A DNA stretch of 64,000 nucleotides from QWPN01 sp044360305 (GTDB lineage Bacteria; Planctomycetota; Planctomycetia; Pirellulales; UBA1268), in contig JBIKKQ010000001.1 of the NCBI GenBank assembly GCA_044360305.1, positions 11,889 through 75,888 of the forward strand, in the 5' to 3' direction. This document shows positions 1-8,453 of this stretch, one piece after another (positions within the stretch are counted from its first letter, which is position 1; the number at the start of each line of letters is the position of its first letter). The notes beneath the pieces are model-generated. The model was not told the DNA's origin, did no database searches, and saw nothing but the letters and a program-made list of their open reading frames with translations. A program made the translations under genes and the position numbers.

Positions 1-577
1 GGTCGAGCCCGGTCGGCTCCGCCACGACGGCCAGCAGCGGCCGCCCGCCCACCAGCGCCCGAGCCGCCGCGTCGGTGGCGGGAAACTCCGCCGAGGTCTG
101 CGTCCACAGTCGGGCAAGCGCCTTGGCGCCGGAGAAGCCGAACTCCTCGTTGACCGTGGCCGCGAACACGATCGTCGCCCGCCGCGGCCCGGCCGCGGCC
201 CGCAGCCGGTCGATCGCCACGAGCATCGCCGCCATGCCCCCCTTCACGTCGCAGGCGCCGCGGCCGTAGAGCCGGCCGTCGCGGACCAACGGCACGAACG
301 GGTCCACGGTCATGCCCTCCGCCGGGACGGTGTCCTGGTGGGCGTCCCAGAGGATGACCGGCGCGCCGGGTTCGGTGGCGTCGAGCCGGGCGACGAGGTT
401 GTCGCGGCCGGGGGCGACCGGCTGCCTGGCCCAGGGAAGACCGGCGGCGCCGAACCGCTGGGCGAGGTAGTCGGTGACCCGTCCCTCCAGATACTCGGGG
501 CCCGACACGTCCCGGCCCATCGGATTCACGCTCGGACGCCGGACCAAATCGGCGAGCGTGGCGGTGAGTTCTGTCAT
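1..577 (-). CDS. M20-family metallopeptidase, C-terminus beyond window edge
   Basis: The N-terminal 192 residues of a zinc-dependent M20 hydrolase (ArgE/DapE/carboxypeptidase group) are present; the rest lies off the left edge. The first metal-binding stretch reads DAHQDTVP, with the conserved His and following Asp, and is followed by LYGRGACDVKGG, where the bridging Asp sits. TVNEEFGFSG carries the general-base Glu pair typical of the family. The start at 577 is an ATG giving MTELTATLADLV. The family removes acyl groups or cleaves small peptides in the cytoplasm; the substrate cannot be told from this half. The gene is divergent from the exported protein at 675, with about 97 bp between them. 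Confidence 0.85.
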   Translation of the reverse strand, partial: MTELTATLADLVRRPSVNPMGRDVSGPEYLEGRVTDYLAQRFGAAGLPWARQPVAPGRDNLVARLDATEPGAPVILWDAHQDTVPAEGMTVDPFVPLVRDGRLYGRGACDVKGGMAAMLVAIDRLRAAAGPRRATIVFAATVNEEFGFSGAKALARLWTQTSAEFPATDAAARALVGGRPLLAVVAEPTGLD

Positions 578-674
578 GTCTGTCACGCTACCAGACGCGG
601 CGACCGCTTTCCCCTCCCCCCGTCGCCGTGCTAGAATTCCTTCGGTTTTCCTCCGCTGTTCCCGTTGGTGGCCG

Positions 675-1691
675 ATGTCGCTCCTCTTTTCGTCCGCGGC
701 CGCTCCGCCAGCTGGCGTCGGTGTCGGCCGGTTTCGTCTCCGCACCCTCCTGTGCCTGACCGTGGCCCTCGTCGCCGTCGCCTCTCGGACCGGGACGGCC
801 GCAGCCGAAGAGGTCGCCGCAGGCCGCGACCGGGATGCGGCCGCGATCCGGGCCGCCGCCCGCGTCTACCAGGAAGCGCTCACGCGAGGCGACGGCGCCA
901 CGCTGGCCAGCCTGTGGACGGCCGACGGCGACATCGTGGACGAGCAGGGCAACACGCTCGAGGGACGGAAGTCGGTGTCGCTGATGACGAAGCCCGCCGC
1001 GGGCGCGTCCCGGCCCGACCTGCGGATCCGGGAGACGAACCTGCGGTTCCTGACCGACGACGTGGCGATCGAGGACGGCACCGTCGAGGTCGAGGCACCG
1101 GGACTGGCGCGGCCACTCCGCGGCCGGTTCTCCGCGACCTGGGTGCGGCGGCCTGACGGCTGGAAGTTGACGGCGGTTCGCGAGGACCGTCTCGATGCTC
1201 CCGCCGGCGCCGAGACGCTTCAGGATCTCGACTGGATGGCGGGCGAGTGGACGGTCGTCGAGGATCGGGCCGGCCGCCCGGCAGGCGATGCTCCGGCGAT
1301 GGAGGTGACCGTCCGCTGGAACGCCAACCGCACCTTCCTGCTCCGCGACATGAAGATTCCCCTGCCCGGTGCGGACGACTCCGGCCCGCCGGCTACGCTG
1401 AGCGTGACGCAGCGGATCGGCTGGGATCCGCTGTCGCGCCGGCTGCGGTCGTGGGTCTTCAGTTCCGACGGCAGTCACGGCGAGGCGGTCTGGAGTCGCG
1501 ACGGCGACTCGTGGGTGGCGCGGACGGCGTCGGTGCTCCCGGACGGCACGCAGACCTCGTCGCTCAACATCTACACCTTCGACGGCAAGGACCGCTGCAT
1601 CTGGCGGTCGCTGCCGACACACGTCGGCGGCGAGCACGCGCCGGCCTTCACGATGGTCATGACCCGCAAACCGAAGGGAAAAACGCCATGA
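675..1691 (+). CDS. Exported SnoaL-like (SgcJ/EcaC-type) protein
   Basis: A 338-residue exported protein. Residues 1 to about 45 hold a hydrophobic signal segment (TLLCLTVALVAVA) ending near TAAAEE. Residues about 55-170 match the NTF2/SnoaL fold of the SgcJ/EcaC family: ARVYQEALTRGDGATLASLW followed by DGDIVDEQG. The C-terminal half starts at LDWMAGEWTV and resembles the beta-barrel domain often fused to SnoaL in planctomycetes. An upstream in-frame start at 474 would run through the M20 promoter region, so the ATG at 675, just before the signal peptide, is preferred. The stop overlaps the next start as ATGA. Enzymatic function is unknown; the fold is a small-molecule binding or isomerase scaffold. 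Confidence 0.7.
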   Translation: MSLLFSSAAAPPAGVGVGRFRLRTLLCLTVALVAVASRTGTAAAEEVAAGRDRDAAAIRAAARVYQEALTRGDGATLASLWTADGDIVDEQGNTLEGRKSVSLMTKPAAGASRPDLRIRETNLRFLTDDVAIEDGTVEVEAPGLARPLRGRFSATWVRRPDGWKLTAVREDRLDAPAGAETLQDLDWMAGEWTVVEDRAGRPAGDAPAMEVTVRWNANRTFLLRDMKIPLPGADDSGPPATLSVTQRIGWDPLSRRLRSWVFSSDGSHGEAVWSRDGDSWVARTASVLPDGTQTSSLNIYTFDGKDRCIWRSLPTHVGGEHAPAFTMVMTRKPKGKTP

Positions 1692-2485
1692 TCGGCGATC
1701 GCCTCCTGTTCCGCTGGCTGCTCGTCGTCGCCTCGGTCTGTTCCATCCCGTCCGGCACTGTCCGGGCCGCGGACCCGGCGCAACCCGCCACCGCGCAGCC
1801 CGCCGCGACTCCGGCCCCCGCCGGCTCCGCTCCGGCCGCCGCCGCAGCCGACGACGACGACATCGTGCGGAAGGCGCAAATCATGAACAGCCAGCGCTGG
1901 CGCCGGGCGATCTTCGAACTCGGCGAGTGGCTCTCGTCCCAGCAGATCTACACCCCGGACGACGTTCGGCGGATCAAGGCCGGCTTCAACCGCCGGGTCG
2001 CCGGCATGTCATCGTACGAGCTCGAGTATCTGCTCGACGACCTCGACACGAAGTTCAAGATCCTTGACACGCCCGAGGCGAAGGACGCCCGCTCGTGGGT
2101 CGGCCAGTATCTCTCGGCGATGTCGGACCGGAAGCGGTCCGAGGTGCTCAAGGACGTGCCCGACGTGGTGGCGATGTCGGCGAGCCAGCTGCAGCGCGAG
2201 ATCGAGAAGATCGAGCAGACGCGGGCGGCGCTCCAGCAGCGGTCCGCCGCCTTCGACCAGGGCCGGCAGCAGCTCGTGGACCGGGCCGCCGCGGCCCGGC
2301 AGCAGACCGCCGCCGCGTCCACGGCCGCCGCCGCGGCGGCCCAGTCCGGCGTGTCGTATTCCCCGTATCGGTCGGGCGGTCAGGGAGGGGGCAAGCCGCC
2401 GTTCTCCGACGTCCACGGCTCCGGCATGTCGGTCGGCGCCGGCCCCTTCGGCGCCTACGTCAACTTCAACGTCGGCAACTTCTGA
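1688..2485 (+). CDS. Hypothetical exported coiled-coil protein
   Basis: A 265-residue protein that starts inside the stop codon of the preceding gene, so the two are translationally coupled. Residues 1-25 form a signal peptide (LLVVASVCSIP, cleavage near VRAADP), followed by an Ala/Pro-rich linker to about residue 55. Residues about 60-150 are helical and charged. A coiled coil at about 160-190 contains LQREIEKIEQTRAALQQR and runs into an Ala-rich stretch. The last 55 residues are Gly/Ser-rich. No family was recognised. Co-expression with the SnoaL-like protein suggests the two exported products act in the same process. Confidence 0.6.
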   Translation: MIGDRLLFRWLLVVASVCSIPSGTVRAADPAQPATAQPAATPAPAGSAPAAAAADDDDIVRKAQIMNSQRWRRAIFELGEWLSSQQIYTPDDVRRIKAGFNRRVAGMSSYELEYLLDDLDTKFKILDTPEAKDARSWVGQYLSAMSDRKRSEVLKDVPDVVAMSASQLQREIEKIEQTRAALQQRSAAFDQGRQQLVDRAAAARQQTAAASTAAAAAAQSGVSYSPYRSGGQGGGKPPFSDVHGSGMSVGAGPFGAYVNFNVGNF

Positions 2486-2687
2486 GCCTCGTCCGCGGTG
2501 GACGAGGTGGCCCGGCTGCCGCTGCGGGTGACCGTGCGGCACGACCGCTGACCGCCGGCGGCCACACCCCGGCGAGGGGTGAGTCTGGGCAAGCTGGCGG
2601 GTGGGGGGGCGAAAACCCCGGCCCATTCCGTCTACCGGCGCCGCCGCCGACCCGGTATCGTCCCGCCGGTCATCCCCGAGGATCGGC

Positions 2688-3719
2688 ATGCACCTGCGGC
2701 TCTTTTCCGACACCGACGCCCCTCCACGCATCGACCCGCTGCCGCCCGGCACCGCGCGGCCGCGGGTGTCGGTGATGCTGCCGACCCGCGAGCCGGACGA
2801 GAAGCTCTGCCACGCGCTGCGCACCGTGCTCGTCCAGGCGCCCGATCCCGACGCCATGCAGATCGCCGTCGTCGACGACGCCTCCCCGCCGGGGCTCGCG
2901 CGGCGGCTCGTCCGGGCGGTCGATACCGAGGGCCGGGTCGAGGTCGTGGAGTGCGACACGCGGCTCGGCCTCGCCGGCAACTGGAACCGGGCGATCGGAC
3001 TCGCCCGCGGCCACGTCGTCCACCTGCTGCACCAGGACGACTTCGTGCTCCCGGGATTCTACGAGCGGATCCTGCGCGGCTTCGGCTCTGGAGCGGGCAT
3101 CGGCATGGCGTTCACCCGTGCGCAGATCATCGACGAGCGGCTGCGGAGGGTAAAACGTGCGTCGCGGATCCGCTGGTTTCCGGGCGTGATCGCGGACTGG
3201 CTGCCGCGGATCGCCGAGCGACAGCGGATCCAGACGCCGGCCGCCGTGGTCGCCCGGGACACCTACGAGACGCTGGGCGGCTTCCGGCCCACGCTGCGGC
3301 AGGCGCTCGACTGGGAAATGTGGGTACGGATCGCCGCCCGGTTTCCGGTCTGGTACGACCCGCACTCCCTCGCGGTCTACCGCAGGCATCAGGGCAACGA
3401 ATCGTCACGGCTGTTCCGCACCGGCCAGCTGTGGCCCGACATCGCCCTCGCCATCGGCATCAACGCCGAAGCCCTGCCCGCAGACTTGCGCGACCGGGCC
3501 ACCGAGGCCAGTGTCCGCTGGCACGCCGCCTCGGCGCTGCGCACCGTCGAACGGCTGCTGGCCGCCGGTGAGGCAGAGAAGGCGGCGGAAACGCTCGCCC
3601 AGATACCGGGCCTGCTGCGGCTGCTCGGCGACCGGCCGCTGCGGAGCGGCCGCGCCGTCCAGCGCCGCCTGACGGCCTTGCGAACGCGGGTTGCCGGTGC
3701 CGGCCGGCGCGTGGCCTGA
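2688..3719 (+). CDS. Family 2 glycosyltransferase
   Basis: A 343-residue GT-A type glycosyltransferase. VSVMLPTREPDEKLCHAL (about residues 28-45) is the nucleotide-sugar entry strand, AVVDDAS the first acidic motif, and LLHQDDFVLPGFYE the DxD-like metal site at about residue 110. DWEMWVRIAARFPVWYD at about 210 is typical of family 2 enzymes. The ATG at 2688 places the motif at the usual distance from the N-terminus; in-frame upstream starts give an unrelated Arg/Pro-rich extension. The next gene, 22 nt downstream, belongs to the rhamnan-synthesis F family, so the pair probably builds a surface polysaccharide. Donor and acceptor are unknown. Confidence 0.85.
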   Translation: MHLRLFSDTDAPPRIDPLPPGTARPRVSVMLPTREPDEKLCHALRTVLVQAPDPDAMQIAVVDDASPPGLARRLVRAVDTEGRVEVVECDTRLGLAGNWNRAIGLARGHVVHLLHQDDFVLPGFYERILRGFGSGAGIGMAFTRAQIIDERLRRVKRASRIRWFPGVIADWLPRIAERQRIQTPAAVVARDTYETLGGFRPTLRQALDWEMWVRIAARFPVWYDPHSLAVYRRHQGNESSRLFRTGQLWPDIALAIGINAEALPADLRDRATEASVRWHAASALRTVERLLAAGEAEKAAETLAQIPGLLRLLGDRPLRSGRAVQRRLTALRTRVAGAGRRVA

Positions 3720-3741
3720 GTCCCTGCACGTGGATCCCACC

Positions 3742-4626
3742 ATGCCCAGCGCCGCCGCCCAGCCGCCGTCGGTGCCGCCGCGGCGGGCCGTCGTCTACGC
3801 CCACTTCGATCCGCAGGGCCGCTTCGATCCGCACGTCGAGCGGGCCCTCGCCCGCTGGCGCACGGTCGCCGACCGGCTCGTGCTCGTGTCCGCCGGCGGC
3901 GGCCCGCTCCCCGCGACCGTCAGCGGCCTCGTCGATCGCTGCATCCTCCGGGCGAACGACGGCTATGACTTCTGCAGTTGGAAGGCGGGCCTCGAGACCC
4001 TCGAAGCCGGCCTCCACGACGAGGTCGTGTGCGTCAACGACAGTGTCTACGGACCGCTCACCGACCCGGCCGCGCTGTTCGCGGACCCACGAGTCACCGA
4101 GGCCGATCTCTGGGGCATGGTGCTGTCCGAACAACCGCCGACAGGCCGCGGCACCCGTCGCCCCCACCTCCAGTCCTGGTTCTTCGCCATGCGCCGGCCG
4201 TTCCTCGAGTCCGCCACCTGCGCCGAGTTCTGGCGGCAGGTCGTGCCCCTGCCCGACAAGGCCGAGATCATCGAACGCTACGAGATCGGGATCAGCGAAC
4301 GGGCCCTGGCCGCCGGCTTCCGCGTGGCCGCGCTGTACGACGCCCGGCACGCCGGACGGCTCTCGATCGGCGAGATCCTCCCCCACCTCTCGCTGGCCTC
4401 GCCCCGCCGGGCGTGGCGGCTCGTGAAAAAGTGCCGCCGCGCGACGCACAACCCCAGCGAACTCGTCTGGTGGCGGCTGCTCGCCGCCGGCGTGCCGTTC
4501 GTGAAGGTCGGCCTGTTCCGGGTCAATCACTACGGCCTCGCACTCCGGCGGCTGGAAGAGGAACTGCTGCGCCGGCATCCCGATCACTGGCACCTGATCC
4601 GCGGTCATCTGGCCCGCTGCGGCTGA
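3742..4626 (+). CDS. Rhamnan synthesis F-like glycan biosynthesis protein
   Basis: A 294-residue protein of the rhamnan synthesis F (RgpF) group. Diagnostic stretches are RRAVVYAHFDPQGRFDPHV near the N-terminus, ILRANDGYDFCSWKAGLE at about residue 75, and VVCVNDSVYGP at about residue 97, the conserved NDS motif of the family. The family acts in assembly or export of rhamnose-rich polysaccharides. The ATG at 3742 was chosen; a TTG at 3691 would overlap the preceding glycosyltransferase and adds residues with no family character. The gene sits 22 nt behind the family 2 glycosyltransferase, so they are probably cotranscribed. The substrate is inferred from the family only. Confidence 0.75.
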   Translation: MPSAAAQPPSVPPRRAVVYAHFDPQGRFDPHVERALARWRTVADRLVLVSAGGGPLPATVSGLVDRCILRANDGYDFCSWKAGLETLEAGLHDEVVCVNDSVYGPLTDPAALFADPRVTEADLWGMVLSEQPPTGRGTRRPHLQSWFFAMRRPFLESATCAEFWRQVVPLPDKAEIIERYEIGISERALAAGFRVAALYDARHAGRLSIGEILPHLSLASPRRAWRLVKKCRRATHNPSELVWWRLLAAGVPFVKVGLFRVNHYGLALRRLEEELLRRHPDHWHLIRGHLARCG

Positions 4627-4643
4627 ACGCCGGCGGCTCCGGG

Positions 4644-4676
4644 ACCGGGGCATCCCCGGTTCTGACCGGGAAAAAA
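4644..4676 (+). promoter_or_regulatory. Two mutually exclusive hairpins upstream of nuo
   Basis: ACCGGGG-CAT-CCCCGGT (4644-4660) is a perfect 7-bp stem. Its right arm also pairs with the following ACCGGG (4655-4660 with 4665-4670, loop TCTG), and six A residues follow at 4671-4676. The two stems share sequence and cannot form together. This may be the 3' end structure of the glycan genes or part of the nuo leader. Confidence 0.4.
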
Positions 4677-4735
4677 CCGGCCCGACTCGTCGCCCGGGGC
4701 CTTCCTCTGTATAAAGGTGTCGGTTGTGACGATTG

Positions 4736-4767
4736 GCCGGTGGCCCACCATGGGCGCCGGCTTTTTT
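4736..4767 (+). terminator. Intrinsic terminator or attenuator ahead of nuoA
   Basis: GCCGGTGGCCCA (4736-4747) pairs with TGGGCGCCGGC (4751-4761) across a CCA loop, with one bulge and one G-T pair, and is followed directly by six T residues (4762-4767). This is a textbook Rho-independent terminator shape. It lies 110 nt after the rhamnan-like gene and 102 nt before nuoA. A TATAAA sequence at 4710-4715 lies upstream of it, so if that is the nuo promoter the hairpin would act as an attenuator inside the leader. Confidence 0.6.
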
Positions 4768-4775
4768 CGGAGCCA

Positions 4776-4799
4776 ACTTCGTGACGAATTTCACGAAGT
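4776..4799. promoter_or_regulatory. Palindromic operator-like site upstream of nuoA
   Basis: ACTTCGTGA (4776-4784) is repeated inverted as TCACGAAGT (4791-4799) with a 6-bp spacer. Perfect 9-bp arms with a short spacer are typical of sites for dimeric regulators. The site lies 69 bp before the nuoA start. No regulator gene is nearby and the binding protein is unknown. Confidence 0.4.
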
Positions 4800-4868
4800 C
4801 GGTTTCCACGGCCGATTTGTGCGATTCCGGGCCGCTCGTGGGCGGCCCACCCGGTGGGTCAGCACGCC

Positions 4869-5264
4869 ATGGACGCCATCCTTCCAGTCCTGTTGTTCGT
4901 CGCCATCGCGGCCGCGGTGTCGGTGGGCCTCGTCGTGGTCGCCCAACTGATCGGCCCGCGCCGGTCGGGGGCGGTCAAGGAGATGCCCTACGAGAGCGGG
5001 ATGGACCCGATCCACGACACCCGCCGCCGGTTCGACGTCCGTTTCCATCTCGTGGCGATTACGTTCCTCGTGTTCGACGTGGAGCTGCTGTTCCTCTACC
5101 CGTGGGCGGTGGCCAGCCGGTCGGCGGCCGGGATCGACGCCGCCGTGGCGGGGGGCATCGTCTCCTCGCGCGGGCTGGTGTTCGCGGGGGCGATGCTGTT
5201 CGTGGCCCTGGTGATCGTCGGGTTCGCCTACGACTGGCGCAAGGGGGTGTTCCGATGGCGTTGA
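4869..5264 (+). CDS. nuoA: NADH-quinone oxidoreductase subunit A
   Basis: A 131-residue membrane subunit of complex I, first gene of a complete nuoA-N operon. Three transmembrane segments are visible: ILPVLLFVAIAAAVSVGLVV, VAITFLVFDVELLFLYPWAV and GAMLFVALVIVGFAY. The conserved MPYESGMDPI loop and FDVELLFLYPWA motif define the family. The ATG at 4869 starts the protein close to the first membrane segment; a GTG 15 nt upstream is possible. A small hairpin, CCCACC-C-GGTGGG at 4846-4858, lies directly before the start and no clear Shine-Dalgarno is seen. The 3' end overlaps nuoB by 10 nt. Confidence 0.97.
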   Translation: MDAILPVLLFVAIAAAVSVGLVVVAQLIGPRRSGAVKEMPYESGMDPIHDTRRRFDVRFHLVAITFLVFDVELLFLYPWAVASRSAAGIDAAVAGGIVSSRGLVFAGAMLFVALVIVGFAYDWRKGVFRWR

Positions 5265-5929
5265 AGAGCACTCCGGCATCGCTGGATGCGATGCCGTTCG
5301 GACGTGAAAAGGCCAGGGATGGCTTTTCAAGCGGACCGCTGGAACTGCCCGAGAACGTGGTCGTCAGCCGGCTCGACGCGCTGGCCAACTGGTGCCGGAA
5401 GAACAGCCTCTGGCCGATGCCGTTCGCCACAGCCTGCTGCGGCATCGAGCTGATGGCCACCGGAGCCAGCAAGCACGACCTCGCCCGGTTCGGCGCCGAG
5501 GTCTTCCGGTTCAGCCCGCGGCAGTGCGACCTGATGATCGTCGCCGGCCGGGTCGTGATGAAGATGCTGCCGGTGCTGCAGCGGATCTGGCAGCAGATGC
5601 ACGAGCCCAAGTGGTGCATCTCGATGGGCGCCTGCGCCAGCACCGGCGGCGTGTTCGACACCTACGCCGTGGTCCAGGGGATCGACCGGTTCATCCCGGT
5701 GGACATGTACGTCCCCGGCTGCCCGCCGCGGCCCGAGCAGCTGATCCAGGCGATCATCGATCTCCAGGACAAGATCCAGGCGGAGGGCACGATCACCGGC
5801 CGCGAGTTCGACACCGCAGGCCGGCAGCTGCGGAAGCGGGCCCTCGTCGAGGTCGTCGGTCCGGTCCCGGTCGACGCCGCCCGCAACCCCGTCCTCCAGC
5901 GCCGGCTGTCGGCCGCGGCGGACGGCTGA
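5255..5929 (+). CDS. nuoB: NADH-quinone oxidoreductase subunit B
   Basis: A 224-residue peripheral-arm subunit that carries the terminal N2 [4Fe-4S] cluster next to the quinone site. Ligand cysteines are visible in FATACCGIELM (tandem Cys pair), GACASTGG and VPGCPPRPEQL. The start at 5255 overlaps nuoA by 10 nt. The N-terminal 35 residues and the C-terminal extension after about residue 190 are less conserved. It works with NuoC, NuoD and NuoI at the junction of the hydrophilic and membrane arms. Confidence 0.97.
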   Translation: MALKSTPASLDAMPFGREKARDGFSSGPLELPENVVVSRLDALANWCRKNSLWPMPFATACCGIELMATGASKHDLARFGAEVFRFSPRQCDLMIVAGRVVMKMLPVLQRIWQQMHEPKWCISMGACASTGGVFDTYAVVQGIDRFIPVDMYVPGCPPRPEQLIQAIIDLQDKIQAEGTITGREFDTAGRQLRKRALVEVVGPVPVDAARNPVLQRRLSAAADG

Positions 5930-5957
5930 AACCGCGACGCCACCACGCATCACGCCC

Positions 5958-6467
5958 ATGACCAGCCAGACGCCCACCGTTGACGACGCGATCACCGAGC
6001 TGAAGTCCCGGTTCGCCGCCGTGGAATCCGACACCTTCCGCGGCCAGGCGCGGGTCGTCGTCCCCGCCCCGGACTCCCTCGACGCCCTCCGCCTCCTGCG
6101 GCAGCTGGGCTTCGACCTGCTCGTGGACGTGACCTGCGTCGACTATCTCGAGTATCGCGGCGCCCGCCACCGCTACGGCCTCGTCTACCTGCTCGCCTCG
6201 ACGGCCACGAATCGTCGGCTCACCGTCCGCGTGTTCGTGGACGATCCCGATCCGGCGGTCGCCAGCGTGGTGCCGCTGTGGGAGGGGGCGAACTGGCTGG
6301 AGCGCGAGGTCTGGGACCTGTTCGGCATCCGCTTCATCGGCCATCCCGACCTGCGCCGGCTGGTGATGCCCGAGGAGTTCACGGCCCATCCGCTGCGCAA
6401 GGACTACCCCCTGCAGGGCCGCGGCGAGCGGCACAACTTCCCCGTGATCACCCGGGAGCAGAGCTGA
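5958..6467 (+). CDS. nuoC: NADH-quinone oxidoreductase subunit C
   Basis: A 169-residue subunit of the hydrophilic arm (30-kDa subunit family). The signature ERWDLFG-type stretch is present as LEREVWDLFGIRFIGHPDLR, followed by MPEEFTAHPLRKDYPLQG. It is a separate gene, not fused to nuoD as in enterobacteria. It begins 28 nt after nuoB. Confidence 0.96.
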   Translation: MTSQTPTVDDAITELKSRFAAVESDTFRGQARVVVPAPDSLDALRLLRQLGFDLLVDVTCVDYLEYRGARHRYGLVYLLASTATNRRLTVRVFVDDPDPAVASVVPLWEGANWLEREVWDLFGIRFIGHPDLRRLVMPEEFTAHPLRKDYPLQGRGERHNFPVITREQS

Positions 6468-6506
6468 TCCCCGCGGCATTGCCCCCCGACGCCGAGCCCA
6501 CGAACC

Positions 6507-7745
6507 ATGTCCATCGCCCCACCCGACGCCGCCGTCCTCGAGCCTCTGCCCCGGGCCTCCACCCGGTCGGAGGAGTACACCTGGACGCTGAACTTCGGGC
6601 CCCAGCACCCGGCGACGCACACCACGCTGCGGCTGGTGCTGAAGCTGGAGGGGGAGCGGGTGGTCGATGCCCTGCCGGAGATGGGCTACCTGCACTCCGG
6701 CTTCGAGAAGATCGGCGAGCACCTGACGTTCAATCAGTACGTCACGGTCACCGACCGGATGAACTACATCTCGCCGATGGCCAACAACGTGGCCTGGCAC
6801 CATGCCGTGGAGACGCTCCTCGGCATCGAGCTCACGCCGCGCTGCCGCTCGATCCGCACGATCATCGCCGAGCTCGCCCGGATCAGCGACCACCTGCTGT
6901 GCAACGGGGCCGTCGGGCTCGACACCGGGGCGTTCACCTTCTTCCTGTATGCGTTCTATCAGCGGGAGGTGATCTACGACATCTTCGAGACGCTGTGCGG
7001 CGCCCGGTTCACGAACTCCTACACCCGTGTCGGCGGCGTGTCGCAGGACTTCACGCCGCTGGTGATCGAGAAGATCCGGACCTTCGTCCGCACCTTCCCC
7101 AAGACGCTCGACGACATGGAGCGGCTCCTGACCCGGAATCGGATCTTCGTGGACCGGACCCGGGGCGTGGGCGTGCTGACCCGCGAGGAGGCGATCGCCC
7201 GCGGCGCGACCGGGCCGGTGGCCCGGGCCAGCGGCGTGACTCGCGACCTGCGGAAGGACGAGCCCTACCTGGCCTACGCCGACTTCGACTTCCGGGTCTG
7301 CTGCGCGTCGGCCGGCGACTGCTACGCCCGGTACCTCGTGCGGATGCAGGAGATGCGCGAGAGCCTGAAGATCGTGGAGCAGGCGTTGGAAAACCTCCCT
7401 GCCGGCCCGGTGGACGTGGGCATCGACCAGCGGATGGCCCTGCCCGGCAAGGGGCAGGTGTATTCGACGATCGAGGGGACGATCTCGCACTTCGAGCTGT
7501 CGATGAGCAACCGGGGCTTCGAGGTTCCGTGCGCCGAGTCCTACGCGGCGATCGAGGCCCCCAACGGCGAACTCGGGTTCTACCTCGTCGGTGACGGCGG
7601 CGAATGCGCCTACCGGGCCCGCTGCCGGCCGCCGTCGGTGCTGCACTTCGCCCTGTTCCCGCACCTGATCCGCGGCCACACGCTCTCCGACGTGGTGGCC
7701 GTGCTCGGCAGCCTGAACATCATCGCCGCGGAGCTCGACCGATGA
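6507..7745 (+). CDS. nuoD: NADH-quinone oxidoreductase subunit D
   Basis: A 412-residue 49-kDa subunit that forms the quinone pocket with NuoB. The family motif FGPQHPATHTTLRLVLKLEG is at about residues 31-50, GYLHSGFEKIGE follows, and the TFVRTFPKTLDDME region and the C-terminal SLNIIAAELDR end are as expected. There are no metal ligands, as in other complex I D subunits, which derive from [NiFe]-hydrogenase large subunits. Unlike the other junctions in the operon, 208 nt separate it from nuoE. Confidence 0.97.
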   Translation: MSIAPPDAAVLEPLPRASTRSEEYTWTLNFGPQHPATHTTLRLVLKLEGERVVDALPEMGYLHSGFEKIGEHLTFNQYVTVTDRMNYISPMANNVAWHHAVETLLGIELTPRCRSIRTIIAELARISDHLLCNGAVGLDTGAFTFFLYAFYQREVIYDIFETLCGARFTNSYTRVGGVSQDFTPLVIEKIRTFVRTFPKTLDDMERLLTRNRIFVDRTRGVGVLTREEAIARGATGPVARASGVTRDLRKDEPYLAYADFDFRVCCASAGDCYARYLVRMQEMRESLKIVEQALENLPAGPVDVGIDQRMALPGKGQVYSTIEGTISHFELSMSNRGFEVPCAESYAAIEAPNGELGFYLVGDGGECAYRARCRPPSVLHFALFPHLIRGHTLSDVVAVLGSLNIIAAELDR

Positions 7746-7770
7746 CCCCCTGCCTTCCCTGTCATCGTCA

Positions 7771-7908
7771 GGCCGGGGTTGCCCGTGCCGATGAGCCGGC
7801 GTTGCCGGCCAGCGCAGCCAGGATGGCGAAGCGCAGCCGGCATCGAGTGAGCGCAGGCCAGGAGGGCCGCAGCGAACGTCCGGCGCGACGGCACGGGCAA
7901 CCCCGGCC
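7771..7908. repeat. Element with perfect 20-bp inverted repeat between nuoD and nuoE
   Basis: GGCCGGGGTTGCCCGTGCCG at 7771-7790 is repeated as its exact reverse complement at 7889-7908. The 98 bp between the arms hold several smaller GC-rich repeats such as GCCGGC-GTT-GCCGGC. It encodes nothing recognisable. It could be a non-autonomous mobile element (MITE or REP-like) or an mRNA processing structure; no target duplication is evident at its edges. Confidence 0.6.
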
Positions 7909-7953
7909 GGCCCCGGCGACCAAGGTCTCACAGGCGCCGACACCATTCAACAC

Positions 7954-8451
7954 ATGATCGCCCCGCAGAAATTCCTCACCGACGAGATGGTGGCCCGGAT
8001 CGAGGCCCTCGCGCCCCGGTATCCCAACCGGCGGGCGCTCACGCTGCCGGCGCTGCACATCGTCAACGCCGCGCTCCACCACGTGCCGCTCGGCGCCGTG
8101 GCCGAGATCGCCGCCCTGCTCGGGCTGGCGCCGGCGGAGGTCCAGGACACGCTCACCTTCTACCAGTTCTTCCACCAGGAGAAGCCGCATGGCGAGGTGC
8201 GGGCCTTCGTCTGCCGGTCGCTGTCCTGCGCCCTGCGCGGCGGCGACCAGCTCCTCGAGCAACTCTGCCAGGCCCACGGCATCGAACCCTACGGGACGAC
8301 GGCCGACGGCCGGCTGACGATCGAGCCGGCGGAGTGCCTCGGGGCATGCGACTTCGCCCCCTGCATCCTCGCCAACGACGACCTGCTCCGAAACATGACC
8401 CCCGAGGCCGCCGCGGCGGAACTCGGCAAGCCGCGGGCGAGGGCCACCTGA
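7954..8451 (+). CDS. nuoE: NADH-quinone oxidoreductase subunit E
   Basis: A 165-residue thioredoxin-fold subunit of the NADH-dehydrogenase module carrying the N1a [2Fe-2S] cluster. Four ligand cysteines are visible in CRSLSC and ECLGACDFAPC. The helical N-terminal part (PNRRALTLPALHIVN) and TLTFYQFFHQEKPHGE match the family. nuoF starts 2 nt after its stop. It is the first gene after the inverted-repeat element. Confidence 0.96.
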   Translation: MIAPQKFLTDEMVARIEALAPRYPNRRALTLPALHIVNAALHHVPLGAVAEIAALLGLAPAEVQDTLTFYQFFHQEKPHGEVRAFVCRSLSCALRGGDQLLEQLCQAHGIEPYGTTADGRLTIEPAECLGACDFAPCILANDDLLRNMTPEAAAAELGKPRARAT

Positions 8452-8453
8452 CC

